A DNA stretch of 40,315 nucleotides, taken from contig JAMYWO010000268.1 of NCBI GenBank assembly GCA_024220525.1, positions 13,781 to 54,095 on the forward strand, written 5' to 3'. Below the pieces are notes generated by a model. It did not search any database. It saw nothing but the letters and a program-made list of their open reading frames with translations, and was not told the origin of the DNA. The position numbers were made by a program, and so were the translations under genes. Below are positions 28,754 to 40,315 of this stretch, piece by piece (the stretch's first letter is position 1; each line of letters begins with the position of its first letter). Source of the DNA: Cochliopodium minus (lineage: Eukaryota; Discosea; Himatismenida; Cochliopodiidae).

Positions 28754-29569
28754 TCATTTATCCTTTTTCTCGACATTGTTTTGAACGGAAGTGATGATTG
28801 CGTAAAATTTCTTGGATATACATCTTAAAATTAAGCCGGGAACAAAGATCCACATGTAGTTAGGCAAAATGTAAAGAAACAAGAATGTAGTCCAGTCGTT
28901 GTGTTTTACGTTGGCGTTGTTTGCTCCGTGTTCTACCAATGCATAGACAATAGTTTTGGAAAATGTGAACGAGACGGATATCCAAATCTAAAATGAAAAA
29001 AATGAATGTGAACAAGATGATAAAAGATTAATAAAGATATCACCAAATTTCCAATATTATTATATTATGATCTCTTCGAAATTAAATCAAAAAATAAATA
29101 TTTCTAATAAAGATATGTGCATAAAAAATTGTTTCAATTATACATTGTGATTTGTGATTTAAAATAACTTAAAATTTGATGCTAAGAAATTTCGAATAAT
29201 TTTTATAAACATATTATATATTTAAGAAGGTAAAAAAAAAATATTGTATTTTACCAAGAACATTGATAAGACTCTATTCTTCCTCGAAAGAAAATACAAT
29301 AATGTTCCCAATACCAATAAAATGACTTCCACGATGTTCATATAGGTCTGTCCAATTCCCCATTCATTATCAACATCTCTGTAAACATAATCGATGGTGA
29401 TATATTTGGCATAGGGAGCCCAGATGTGATGTAAATCTCCATTAGGCAAGGATCTTGGTCTATTCAAAATGAATCCAATATCCCACATTACAATAAAACT
29501 TGATACAACACACCAAAAGAGAGCCCATGCAGGTAATGATAAATTTCTTCTGACTTGATCTTCTTTCAT
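28754..29569 (-). CDS. Four-TM protein, EXPERA/emopamil-binding-like (182 aa, tentative)
   Basis: Exons 29569-29255 and 28987-28754, phase 0, with a 267-nt intron. Four hydrophobic segments: LPAWALFWCVVSSFIVMWDI; YMNIVEVILLVLGTLLYFL; a segment spanning the splice (SMFL|IWISVSFTF) ending SKTIVYAL; and FLFLYILPNYMWIFVPGLIL. Between TM1 and TM2 is a WAPYAKYITIDYVY loop, and QTYMNIVE carries a Glu in TM2. This spacing, with SKT and PNYMWIFVP, resembles EXPERA-domain proteins (sterol isomerase EBP, TMEM97 and fungal relatives). The call rests on pattern only. No signal peptide beyond TM1; basic C-terminus ending EKKDK. Confidence 0.6.
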
Positions 29570-30533
29570 TTAAATTTTTTTAATTATTTTTTCTTTAAAT
29601 TAGTTAGATCAAAGCAGCATTGTGAAAAAATTGATCTGATATCAAAATATAACTTTATAAATTCTTATAATGAATTCAATTGAATAATAAATTGGGAGGA
29701 ACTTTTTAAAAAGGAATTTCCTCCAATTTATTATATAATCAAAAATAATTTGCAATTCAACAGAATAATTCATTTGTTGTATTTGAAAATGATGCTTATC
29801 ATCAAAAATTGGATTGTATCACAAAGAAATCAACCAAATTTATCCCTGCACAAAATTAAAGTGATTTGTTATCTGGATACGAAATTTAAGATATTGGTAC
29901 GGATATCCATTTTCAAGTTTAAATTAAACCCTTTTATATTACCAACATCCAAATTTCTAATGATTTTTGAGATAAAAATCTCTCTTTCTCACAATTTTCC
30001 TTGAAATATAGAAAGAGAGATCAAATTGAATTTTGGGATCTTTTTGATTTTTTTTTATATTCAATTTCTGTGAAATAAAAACAACTACCCAAGATCCATT
30101 TGCATGATCAAAGTTCATACAACCAATATCATTATGATAAATTTCTCAATATATACGATATAAAAAAAATCATGAGATATTTAAGTTAAAATAATTTTAA
30201 AATTAATAAAAAGGACCTTATATTTGAAAATTACTAAAAATAACCAATCCAACAAGCTGATAAGAAAGATTTAGAAATTCCATAAATCAAAAAAAAAAAT
30301 ATAAAACGTATTGCCTCCTTCATTTTCTCCATACCATTCAATTTACTGTATACATAATTATTATTTAATGTAAAATTATTATAAGTTTATACTGAAATAA
30401 TAAGAAAAAAAAAATAAAAAAATCAAAAGAAAAGGCCTTTATTCTTCCTTCACTTAATAACCTACTAATCAAAAATAATATATCCAATAGAAAAGAAATA
30501 CGAATCATAATTATCAAATAATCATCCAGCAGC
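29570..30533. other. Intergenic, no gene seen
   Basis: Nearly 1 kb of A+T-rich DNA between a leftward and a rightward gene. One 84-codon open frame at 29750-30004 (+) has no domain signature, and its start and surroundings have intergenic base composition, so I do not call it. No tRNA or other structured RNA was recognised. Confidence 0.55.
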
Positions 30534-31874
30534 ATGGAAAATACACAATTTTTGATTAGCAAGCGCATGTTAGGGAAAGGAGCTGAGGGAGAAATATTGT
30601 TGGCCAAAAATGTGATTAACAATCAATTATGCGCAGTAAAAGTTTTGGATAAGACCAATCAAAGGATATTGAGGAAACCAAAGAGAGCATATACTGAATT
30701 GAAAATCTTTTCAAGGATTCAAAAGAGGAGATTCATTAAAAACGATGATACAGAAGATGAAGAAGATATCATCCAAATCGAGACATTACATCCCAACATA
30801 ATCAGATTATACCATGCAGAGGAAAATAACATGTCAGTCAGATTATATCTCGAATATTGCGAATATGGATCCCTCTCTGATTTCCTCCGTAAGAATATCA
30901 ATCTCAGCAAATCCATCAAAATGAAAATGTTTTTGAATGTGCTCGATGCCGTATGTTTTCTTCATGATGTGGTGAATATATGTCATAGGGATATCAAGGT
31001 AACAATAAAAAAGAAATTTGAAATTTTCTTATCATCAGGAGTTTAATTTATTGAATCAAATACTGTGTACACAAAAAATATCATATAATTTATATCATAT
31101 GAAAACCAAAAAAAAATTTATTTTATACATTAAATTTAATCATTCCGAAAAGGGGAAGATCAAAAAATATTGAATAGCCAATCAATCTCATCAATAATTT
31201 ATTAATTTTTTTTTATCATACGAATAGCTCAAAAACATCCTCGTATCAAAAAATTTTGTTGCAAAGTTGTGTGATTTTGGATTCTCCACTGATCTCAGAA
31301 ATGATGAGTATTTGCACAAAAAATGCGGTAATCATATATTTTTACATTAAATTTTAATTCCACGTTGAAAATTCAATTATTTTTTCTCTTTATCTCCTTT
31401 GAGTACCATTTTTATACATTCAAATTTTTTATACACAAAAAAAATTAATTATAAACAAAATTAATTAATTTTTCAAACAAAAAAAAAGGTACAATAAACT
31501 CCATGGCACCAGAGATTATTTGCAAAAAACCATACCAAGGGAGAAAGGCGGACAGCTGGAGTCTAGGTGTAGTTTTTTATTTTCTTTTTTATAATATCTA
31601 TCCTTACACCGGGATAGGCAACGACCAACTTGAGAGCAACGTACTCGGAAAACCTCTAAGAATCCCTGTCAGAGCCACTGCAGTCGAATACTTCATTTTG
31701 AGATCTTTGTTGAGAAAGAACCCCTCTTCCAGATTGACACCCTCTCAGTTGAAACTCCATCTGGCGAAAGGCGAATTCTGCAATATCAAACAACAAAGCG
31801 ACGACATTCCTAGTACTTCTTCCGAAAACGAATTTACTGTTGAAAAAACCACCCAACAACAATCTATCTTCTAA
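30534..31874 (+). CDS. Ser/Thr protein kinase (316 aa)
   Basis: Exons 30534-30998, 31228-31327 and 31489-31874 give a complete kinase domain. In order: glycine loop MLGKGAEGEILLAK, catalytic lysine in CAVKVL, an insert of acidic residues (DDTEDEED) before LHPNIIRLY, hinge LYLEYCEYGSLSDFL, catalytic loop CHRDIK|LKNIL (split by an intron), CDFGFS, KKCGTINSMAPE, ADSWSLGVVFYFL and LLRKNPSSRLT. All key residues are present, so it should be active. The pattern resembles the CAMK/AMPK side of the kinome. The C-terminal tail is short and polar (Ser/Gln-rich) with no other domain. Confidence 0.88.
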
Positions 31875-32264
31875 AATTCCTGTTCTTGTAACATCCTCTT
31901 CTTTTTTCTACAAAACTCTTTTTCTAAAAACAAAAAAAAAACCATAAACATCCAAAAAAAAAAAAAAGAATAAACAAAAAAAAATCTACCTCCTATCACT
32001 TGTCAATACAAACTAACACCATTTTTGTTAAATTAACTGAGATAGGCTTGTTCTATCTTGGGAAAAATTTTTTTTGAATAAAATAAAATAAAAAACAAAA
32101 TAAAATTTTTTTTTTGAGATTGAAATATTGTCATGATACTTTTAAAAAATTTAGTATCCAATTACAAGATATGTTTGAGAAATAAAGTTTTTTTGAATCT
32201 CTTTTAATTAAGTTTGTTTTACTTGGAAAAGATTCAAAAAAAAAAAAAAAGAAAAAAAAAGTTG
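31875..32264. other. Convergent intergenic gap
   Basis: About 390 bases between the 3' ends of the kinase (+) and the double-SET gene (-). It holds A-rich and T-rich runs, consistent with 3' UTRs and polyadenylation signals. No coding content. Confidence 0.55.
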
Positions 32265-33540
32265 CTATTTATTTCTTCTCCAGAAGAGTCCAAGAATGTA
32301 AGGTTGCCAGAAGTTCTCGTACTTCTCCTTGAGCCCCTCGATGAACCAGTCATTCTTCTCGACCTTCTTCCTGCATCCCTCGGAACCACAGCCACAGTAA
32401 GAGAGACTGTCGTAAAGAGTATCACTGGTGGCATAGTCATAAGTGACCTCCTCGCCTTGCTTGATGTCCTTAAAAGCAAGGATGATGCGAGCATTGTAAA
32501 AAACAGAGTTAGGATTGCAAGAATGATTCATGAGGTAGGAATGATCCTCCTCCATCACATCGGAGCTGAGAGGCATGGCAAGATGATGATGATCTACCTG
32601 ATAGCCATAATGCAAAACCCAGTTCTTATCGTTCTCTTCAAGCTTCTCGATCTCCTCAGAGGTGATATATCTGAGCGCCTCATCCTCATCCCTCTCGATC
32701 CACAAGATCTCTCCCTTCTTGATCTCTCCCGTGGCGAACAATCCGCGGCCAAAGCCCAAAGGATGGATCTTGGAGGTCAGATTGTGATGCAATCCAAAGA
32801 AGGGCGTATTCTTATCTCCAAAGGTATGGGATTTGATGAAGGAGGCAAGTTTATGTACATAGGAATGTGTATGCCCTTTATATTCATCCCAAAGCCTCTC
32901 GAAATCATATTGTAAGAATTTATCCCTTTTTTCATTGGGTTGATTGGCAATGAACGATTCTCCAAGCCCATTCGCCTCGATGACAGCATAATCAATAAAA
33001 ATCTCTTCATCCATCTCTATATCTCGAGATGCCACAAGATTCTCATCTCCCTCGAACCACGCATTGGCATTCGATGAATGATTTATCAGATGTATCGCCT
33101 CCAGATTCTCCTTATTCACCACTTTTCCATCTTTATCTATCTCTGGTCCTATGAGCTTGTAATGATCTATTTGCCAACAATATTTATACAAATTCGCTAA
33201 ATTTAAAAATTTTTTTTTCAAATTTTAAATTTAGCAAATTTAGAAAAATATTTTTTTTTTTTTTTTATGATAAATATTCTGTACATCTGGTTTCACTATC
33301 AAATGACCAAAATTCTTCAATTGGTATTATTCTGTGCTTTTCCAAGTTCAATTCGAATAAAAGTGTTCCTTTTTTTATCTCTTTCTTTGCGAACAATCCC
33401 ATCCCACATACTTTCGATTCACGTAACTCTATATCACTATTCCATTCAGACAATCTTCCTATCCCTCTTGTATCTCCTAGATATCTCTTTTCAATTGGCA
33501 ATTTGAATGAATCTAGTAAGTCTAATACTCCTCCACTCAT
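32265..33540 (-). CDS. Double-SET domain protein (395 aa)
   Basis: Exons 33540-33285 and 33196-32265 (phase 1). Two SET domains in tandem. The first runs from ESKVCGMGLFAKKEIKKG through LINHSSNANAWF to EEIFIDYA. The second runs from GFGRGLFATGEIKKGE through YLMNHSCNPNSVF to EEVTYDYA, followed by a post-SET-like CGCGSEGC cluster. Each copy keeps the NHS-xxN AdoMet-binding motif and the terminal Tyr, so both could bind AdoMet. Only the second has the post-SET zinc cysteines. SET proteins methylate lysines on histones or other proteins; the target is unknown. The intron splits the first SET domain. No chromatin-reader domain is attached. Confidence 0.85.
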
Positions 33541-34227
33541 TATTAATTTTTAAAATAGATTCTTTATTTTTTGAAAACAAAAATTTAGATTTTTTTTTTT
33601 ATAATTTTTATTTTATAATTTTTAATTTTTTGATTTGGTAACAAATATCAAATAAGTAGAATCTGATTAATTGAAGTGAAAAATTTGGAAATCTAATTTG
33701 GATCTAGTGATAAAATCCCAACCCCAAATGGATTGTGATTTTGATTTATATATTTGATTAAAGAGATGTTTTGCCTTTATAAAAATATTCTGGATCAAAC
33801 ATCTCACATTAATTTGAAAATGTATTAATAAACTTTTGATCCTAACAAAATGTATGTCAATCTCAAAATCAAATAAAAAGGAATAAAAAAAAAAATTAAC
33901 TCTCTCAATAAAATAATGTTTTTTTAAATTGAAGGAAAATATAATATCCAATCATTTTCCATCATTATCAATTGCATTTAGAGAAAGGAAAATGGAAATT
34001 AATATTAATTTTTTTTTATTCAAGAAAATGGGATAAAAATTAATAAAAAAATCATCTCATATGAATGTTGTAAATTGGAAAATTTCACCTCAAATGTATA
34101 TAAAAAGTACAAAATTTAAATTTAAAGGAAAAAAAAAATATTTATAAAGAAAAAAATTTTTTATTTAAAAATATTGTTGTTTTGGAGAGATAAAATTTTC
34201 CAATAATATTTCTCTTTCGAATTTCAA
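33541..34227. other. Intergenic, no gene seen
   Basis: Nearly 700 A+T-rich bases upstream of the double-SET gene and downstream of the PHD gene (both leftward). A 94-codon open stretch on the minus strand (33667-33951) is rich in F, I, K and N without motifs, and looks like chance. Confidence 0.55.
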
Positions 34228-34788
34228 TTAATTATTCGAATTATTCTCATCTTTGGAATGGACGACAATCCATTTTGAATCTTCTTCTTGCCTGCAATTC
34301 GGACACATATATTCGATATTTGCTTGAACACTGGACAATTCTTTCGGGCTGATGTTATCACATTCGATATGAATCCACAATTGACATTTATAACAGCCAA
34401 TCATGTTTTCTCTTCTATAATCTTTTGAACAAATAGGACATTGGCCTTCCTCATCATTATCCTCATCATTATCATCTGTATTTTCTTCTTTATTTTTATT
34501 TTTCTGGTTCCTTTTGGGCTTCTTTTCGATAATTTTTGTTTTTTTGGTGGTCTCCTTTGTTTTTTTTGTTGTATTGGTATTATTATTCTCGCTTCTATTT
34601 CTTTTTTTTGTTTGTTTGCTTTGTGTAGTTTTATTCGTATTATTATTGTTGTTATTTGTATTATTCTGGATGGTTCCGTTATTCGCATTATCATGATTGG
34701 AAAAAAAATCAACCATATTAACAATCAAATTTGCACATTCCTCAATATCTCCTTCCTCCTTTTTTTCACTTCCAATTTTTTCAGTCAT
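34228..34788 (-). CDS. PHD finger protein with Asn/Lys-rich linker (186 aa)
   Basis: Single exon. Residues 1-30 are acidic. Residues 31-110 are a low-complexity Asn/Thr/Lys stretch with NTNNNNNN and basic clusters that could act as nuclear signals, then an acidic run. The C-terminus has a complete C4HC3 PHD finger: C117, C120, C132, C135, H140, C143, C162 and C165, with a Trp at 138 just before the His (KCQLWIH). PHD fingers read the histone H3 tail. The Trp two residues before the zinc His is common in PHD fingers. It stands next to the double-SET gene in the same direction, but they are separate transcription units. Confidence 0.85.
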   Translation of the reverse strand: MTEKIGSEKKEEGDIEECANLIVNMVDFFSNHDNANNGTIQNNTNNNNNNTNKTTQSKQTKKRNRSENNNTNTTKKTKETTKKTKIIEKKPKRNQKNKNKEENTDDNDEDNDEEGQCPICSKDYRRENMIGCYKCQLWIHIECDNISPKELSSVQANIEYMCPNCRQEEDSKWIVVHSKDENNSNN

Positions 34789-35090
34789 CAGATCTCTTAT
34801 AATTTGGAATTTCTCTTTTTTGGAATTTATTAATTATTTGCTTCTAAAATATTTATAGGTTTATATTATTTTACAAGCAGTATTAATTTTACCAATCCTT
34901 CAATCTATTAAATTATGACAGGCAAATAAATTATGATCAAGCTTTTTTTTTTTTTTATTATTTTTTTGGTGGCAAAATTTTATAATATATTTACTACATA
35001 TTAATCTGGCTTTCATCATCAATACATGATCCAGCTTGATGCAATTATCTGGTGGTGCAGATTGGAAAATAGTTGAAAATAAAAAAAAAA

Positions 35091-37572
35091 ATGAAAGGTA
35101 AATGATAATAAAATATTTTTTTGAGATCCCACTTATTCTAATTTGAAAATTGTCTATCAAAGATAAGGATGATCATTCCTCTGACGATTATGATGATTTG
35201 AATGATGAAACTTTTGGAAATGTCGATGTTGGTAATTTTAATTCTTTTATTTTGACAACAAAAGATTATTTTTTTAAAATGAATACCTTCTATATTTATT
35301 CTCTTCTCAACCAAAATCTTATTTTTATTTTTTCTCAATAATTTCTTTAAATATATCCAAAGATAATGAATGGAAACCAACTGAAGATTTCACATCGAAT
35401 GAAAAAGAACAATTATCAAAAAATATACATGTTGAATCGAAATTAAAGAAGGAGAAGGAATTTGCTCTGGATAATAAGAACAAAGAAGAGGGATTAACAT
35501 CTGTAAGAAATATATATATTTTGTTTATCTTTTAAATTTTATCTTTTAATTTGAATAATACTTTTATATATCAAATAATTCATCTATTAACTTTATATTA
35601 ATCAATTTATTACATATAGGCATTAGATAAAATATATCTCAATTTGGTTGATAGTGATAGTGAGAGTGGAAGCGAAGAAGATGGAGAGGAGCAGATCTTC
35701 CATCAACCCCAAAGCAATAGCACTCCCAAACAACAACCAACCATAATAACACCCACCTTTAACAATCCTAATTCAAAAGGGGGGATACTATCACTTCAAG
35801 ATATCGAAAAACCGACAAATAATCTGACATTAAACAACCATCAATCAAACAATGGTGTGGGCATCAAAAATAATAATTTTAATACAGCGCCATCACAAAA
35901 TAATTCGAATAATTTAAACATAAAGGTACAGCAACACAATCAAACGGTACAGCATCAACAAACACACAATCAACAAAACCAACATCCACAACATCAACAT
36001 CAAAATCAATTACAACAACAGATGATCCCTCCTTGGTATTTTGGGATCCCCAATTATCCTCCTCCATTGATCCAAATGCTCATCAATGAACAGAGACTTC
36101 CCAGCGAGGTTGCAGAGCTCATTAAAAGAAATTATTTGAATTTTATCAATCTCCCTAAATTTCAACAGGAGCAGGTACAACAAAATATCCTCAATTATCT
36201 CCAGGAGATGGAGAGACAAAAGCATCTTCATAACAATAATATACAAAATAACATTGAAGAAAATACAAATATAGAATCTCCATCTGGAAAGAGCGATACA
36301 GAAAACAGCAATGGTAATCGAAGAAATAATAATAATAATAAAAATTCGCCATATAAAATCCATTCTCATGTGCATAACATCGATTGGAGAAAAAACAAAA
36401 ACAGAATGACTGCCACGGAGATATCCAGCATTCTCAAAGTCACAAATCATCAACTCAAATTCTCAAACTATGCTCAAGATTTTTACTATCAGACATACAT
36501 GAAGAAATACAACAAAAGCAAGGCTGACAACTCTTTCCCTCCTGTACAGTCTTCCCACGAGCCTATCGCTTTCATCGGTAAGGCGCCAAAGCCTTCCAAA
36601 AACATCGAGCTGTTTGCGGGGGTTTTGGGAATCGTCCCCAGTGGTTCTGCTAGGGCTCCTCGTCTCGAGATTGAGTTGGGAGAATCTAATTCTTTGAATC
36701 TTGATCACATTCACCCTGAGAACACATTTAACCCTGAGCTCAGCCGTCCAATGAATATGCTCATCAACATGAACGTTACCAAGCACTCCATCTCTTTGGT
36801 CATTGAAGAGATTTTTGATATTGCTTTGGATCTTGAGGATTTGAACCTTGTTTTGGAGTCTGTCGACCCCAAGACTCACCAACATGAGTACAGCGAGGCC
36901 ATGAGCAAAAAGGAGCAGATTTTGATCTATCTCAACAAACGTCTCGTTGTCTTTCTCAACCAGGAGTCTCCTTTGAAGGGCAACCCTCTCTTCCCTTTCT
37001 TGCTTCAAAGCAACAAAGGTATCAAATTGATTTCTAGAATCGTCAAGTTGATTGCTCCCCAACTCGTTTTCATGTTTTTGTCCTTATCTTTCCTCAATCT
37101 CAATCTTTTGAGGCCCTTGTTCGATGATCATACTATCTTCAATCTTTTCGATTCTTACTCCAAGTTGACCTCCTTTTATGATCTTCAACACACTTGTCAC
37201 TTGATTTTTGTCTTGTTGCAAAACAACAGCGAAAATTTGCTTTCTTTTTATTCCTCCAAGCCTGGTTGTATCATTCTTTCTTCTTTGTTAAAGTCTGTCC
37301 ACCAACACACCAACAACAGACAAGATTGGGAGGATCTTTTTTCAAAGTTTTATCTTTCTTTTCAAAACAAATTTCTCGAAATTTCCAACAAGTTTTCTGA
37401 AAAGTCCAGTTCCGAATTCTTTTGGCAACTTTTAGCTTCCATTTGTATTCATTCCAATGAGGAAAAGAAGAAGGACCTTCACACTCTTTTATCTGATCAC
37501 ATCTCTCAAAATCTCAAGAAATCCCCTTCTCCTACCCTCAAGCAAATTGCTCAATTATTAAATATTAATTGA
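35091..37572 (+). CDS. PAT1: Pat1-like mRNA decapping activator (about 722 aa)
   Basis: Exons 35091-35097 (ATGAAAG, 7 nt), 35163-35231, 35363-35502 and 35620-37572; phases match and the total is a multiple of three. The N-terminus has the conserved DDLNDETFG motif followed by EWKPTEDF, as in Pat1/PATL1. A long Gln/Asn/His-rich stretch follows (near 35700-36030) and then a PPWYFGIPNYPPP segment. The core reads MTATEISSILKVTNHQL and FYYQTYMKKY, the typical Pat1 middle motif. The C-terminal third is an all-helical region (Pat-C) with an NKGIKLISRIVKLI-type repeat. Pat1 links deadenylation to decapping by binding Lsm1-7 and Dcp2 in P-bodies. The 7-nt first exon is inferred from phase, since the next exon has no start. 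Confidence 0.87.
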
Positions 37573-37651
37573 TCTCTCCATCATCGTATTTGTATTTTTG
37601 TTTCTTCCAAATCTTCAATTTTAATTTCATTATAAATATTTAAAAAAAAAA

Positions 37652-40315
37652 ATGATTCAAACTAATTCCCCCAAAACAAATTTGCGTTCTGGAGGATTGA
37701 CTGTAAATACTCTTAAATTGATGGATGAATTTATTTATAATTTTTTTTTTTCATTCCTTTCAGGTAAATCTTGTAAATATTGAAGATTTGAAGGTTAGTC
37801 CTTTGCATTTGGCTTCAAAAAGGGGAGATTTGAAAAGTTGCCTTAGTTTATTCAAAAAATGGTAATTATAGAACATTATAGGATAATTATGGAATGAAAT
37901 TTATTCAAGGCCTTTAAAAAATATCATAATTTTACAATGCCTTATAATTATTAATAAACCTTATACATCCTAGATATATAAGTTAATTATAAAAATATAT
38001 TTGAGGATAAATCAATTATAACAAGAGGATCAATTATATATCTGAATCGAAAAAATAATAGCGGATATAAATACTTTTGAAAACAAATGATAAATAAAAA
38101 TTCATTCAAATAAAATTAAATCCATTTGGACTATCACAAGGATAGTTATTGGCAAAATAAAAAATAATCACCAATTAACTTTACAAAAAAAAATTTATAA
38201 ATTTTGACATATAGCACGAAGGATTCAAAGATAGGAAAGATGTTAAATGATAATGATAATCTCAATCTACAAACACCATTGCATTTTGCGGTGAAATATG
38301 GCTCGATTGATATAATCAAACTGTTCATCACCCACGCCAAAAACATCAAGGGAATTAAACAGTACCAGCTGAAAGACAAGATAGGGAGAACTCCCGTTTT
38401 ATACGCTGCGAGATATGGTCAGCTCGAAGCATTGAAGTTATTGATTGATGTAAAAATTTTTTTTTTTTTAATTTAATTTAATCTAATTTAATTTTAAATT
38501 GTTTATCAAATATTTTACATTTGCTTCATTTTTTTCTTAAAAATTTAACCTCATCGCGTTTTTCTTTTCAATTTTTTTTTTATTTTATTTTGTCCAGGCT
38601 GATCCTGAATGTATCAACCACAAAGACGAATGGGGGTAGGAAACTGTTCACAATTTTTCTTTTTTGTTAACTTATATTTCTTAAAGCGAGGGAATCATGC
38701 ACTTTGCTTCAGTGTATCACTATATCGAAGTTATACATTATTTGGTAATTATGTTTTTTGTTTTTTTTTGATTTTTGAAATTTTTTTTTTATTTTTATTG
38801 TTATATTTTTAAACACAAAATTTCTTCAACAAAATTTGTAATTACTTCACATTCGAATTCTTAGATGAAAAATACTAAAATGGATCTCAATATATCTAAT
38901 AACTGGGGAGACACCTGTTTACACAAAGCCGCAAGAATGGGAGATGTAGAAGTCTGTGACATACTCATTTCATATGGAGGAAGGTTAACTTTTTTTTTTT
39001 TTTTTTATTTTTTAACATTTTTTTTTTTATTTTGATTTAATAATTTGTATTTTAAATTTTTTTTTTTTATTTTTTTTATTGACAAATATTATTTTTTTTT
39101 TAAAATTTAATATTTTTAATTAAAACTTTATGATGATTTTTTTTTTTTCATTTTTAAATTTGTTATTTGTTATTTATTTTTATTTTTTAAATTTTGTTTA
39201 TTTTTGAACACCAAAATTTTGAATTGGAGCAGAAAAGAAACAAGAAACATAAAAGGTGAAGCGCCATTAGAGCTACTCGACAGCGAAAAGGTGAAGCTGA
39301 TGAAAAACCTCTCCTCTTTCGAAATTGTGCCTCCTGAGAACGTCCAAAGAAAGAATAAACTCATCTCCAAGTTCTCCACTCTCGATCAGCTCAGCAGACT
39401 CAAGGAGAGTGCAAGACATCTCCACAAGAAGGGAACTTTGAAGTTCAAGGGTCGCACCAAGAGTGAGTTGAAGGTTGTTGAGCAAGTTGAAAAAGGGAAT
39501 TTTGAGGTGAGAAATTTCTTGACATTTTTTATTTTTTATTTTTATTTTTCAATTTTTATTTAATTTTTTTTATTTTCATTCTTTTTAAAATTTTTTATTT
39601 TTTATTTTTTAATTTTTTTTTTGTTTTTTATTTTTTTATTAGATTTTTTTTGTTCTTTTTTTAATTACAATATTTATTCAATTAAAAAAATATTATGAAA
39701 TTGTTTTATCAATTAATTTATTCATTTTAATAAAATAAATTTATTTTATATTAATATTTTTATTTTATTTTAACATTTTTTTTTTTTTGGCCAACAGATT
39801 TTGATGGAGAACTCTGACTCCAACTTAAAGCCTGTTCCATTTGTAGAAGAGATCCTTACTCCCGAAAAATGCAAAGTGTTGGGTGTCATAGATCCCTACA
39901 GAAGATATTTTTTTGGTAAAAAATAAAAAAATAAAAAAATAAAAAAATAAAAAAATAAAAAATAAAAAAAATAAAAAATAAAAAAAATAAAAATAATGAA
40001 CATTAAAAATAAAAAAAAAGTGAAAAAATGAAAATTATTAAAAAAAATTATTTTTTATATTCCCAGAAAATGAACACTACTTGTTCCTCACCAAAAACAT
40101 GAATGCAGAAAAGGAGAAGAAGGAATATGCGATTGCTGCTGTGTTAAAAAAGGCAGTCAATGGCTCTCATTTGGCAACTATTTTCGCAAAGGTATTTTAT
40201 TTTTATTTTTATTTTTATTTTTTATTTTTTTATTTTTAATTTTTTATTTTTTATTTTTTATTTTTTATTTTTATTTTTATTTTTATTTTTATTTTTATTT
40301 TTATTTTTTATTTTT
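37652..40315 (+). CDS. Ankyrin-repeat protein entering a Rap-GAP-like region (5' part)
   Basis: Exons 37652-37702, 37764-37861, 38215-38449, 38598-38635, 38687-38744, 38865-38983, 39233-39506, 39798-39915 and 40067-40191; the gene runs off the window. Ankyrin repeats: SPLHLASKRGDLKSCLSL, TPLHFAVKYGSIDIIKLF, TPVLYAARYGQLEALKLL, GIMHFASVYHYIEVIHYL and TCLHKAARMGDVEVCDIL. A basic linker follows (KFKGRTKSE), then a PFVEEILTPEKC segment and DPYRRYFFENEHYLFL. This last stretch resembles the YxxYFxxKEH segment just before Rap-GAP catalytic domains. The Rap-GAP reading is moderate because the catalytic part is outside. Introns are T- or A-rich microsatellites. Confidence 0.78.
39914..40050. repeat. 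(AAAAAAT)n microsatellite in an ankyrin gene intron
   Basis: Tandem AAAAAAT/AAAAAT units fill most of the intron between exons 39798-39915 and 40067-40191. Confidence 0.8.
40195..40315. repeat. (TTTTTA)n microsatellite at the window end
   Basis: TTTTTA and TTTTTTA units run from the donor after 40191 to the last base. The following exon is outside the window. Confidence 0.8.

Noticed and set aside
29750-30004. 84-codon plus-strand frame
   Set aside because: No domain, intergenic composition and no splice partners; treated as chance.
1-40315. Reassigned stop codons
   Set aside because: TAA and TGA both end well-modelled genes (for example TGA at 2169 and 5541, TAA at 25787), so the standard code fits.

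Overview
The window reads as nuclear DNA of a unicellular eukaryote (protist). It is very A+T-rich. Genes are split by short GT-AG introns, intergenic and intron DNA is full of T- and A-rich microsatellites, and stop codons are standard (TAA and TGA both end genes here). The families are typical of amoeboid or flagellate protists: Rap/Ran-GAP, SAM, villin headpiece, double-SET, PHD, Pat1, tandem ankyrin repeats, and GLUG-type beta-helix surface proteins. An anaerobic amoeba of the Anaeramoeba type is one possibility, but this is a guess. All exon models were built by hand from splice sites, reading phase and family motifs.

Layout. 1-2171 (+): 3' part of a Rap/Ran-GAP gene. 2465-2695 (-): small SAM protein. 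3263-4577 (+): 5' part of a secreted GH79-like glycosidase, which runs into the 3' half of a protein kinase (4876-5543, +) across a low-complexity stretch containing an N at 4770, probably a false join. 5681-7969 (-): OafA-like membrane acyltransferase with a C-terminal SGNH domain. 7992-8262 (-): fragment of an Hsp70-like ATPase. 8770-10161 (-): NMNAT-like enzyme with a 6-nt microexon and a C-terminal membrane anchor.

10286-14900 and 16571-23914 (-): two paralogous, secreted, giant collagen-like proteins (about 1505 and 2447 aa). Both end in the same 10-cysteine domain followed by a coiled coil. Between them lie a frame-broken multi-pass membrane protein (15150-15926, -) and a small unknown gene (16156-16472, +).

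24610-25789 (+): GrpB-like domain that can be spliced or shifted into a villin headpiece. 25975-28690 (+): type I membrane adhesin-like beta-helix protein. 28754-29569 (-): EXPERA-like four-TM protein. 30534-31874 (+): Ser/Thr kinase. 32265-33540 (-): double-SET protein. 34228-34788 (-): PHD finger protein. 35091-37572 (+): Pat1 decapping activator. 37652-window end (+): ankyrin-repeat protein that appears to enter a Rap-GAP-type region.

The left two thirds is rich in cell-surface or extracellular-matrix products: the GH79-like enzyme, the acyltransferase, two giant collagens and a beta-helix adhesin. The pair of giant, proline-poor, highly charged collagens with a shared cysteine-rich C-terminal domain, a dibasic site and a terminal coiled coil is the best candidate for an undescribed system. 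It is organised like a procollagen but built from parts I do not recognise. A joint role of the neighbouring surface genes in a matrix or cyst wall is inference only.
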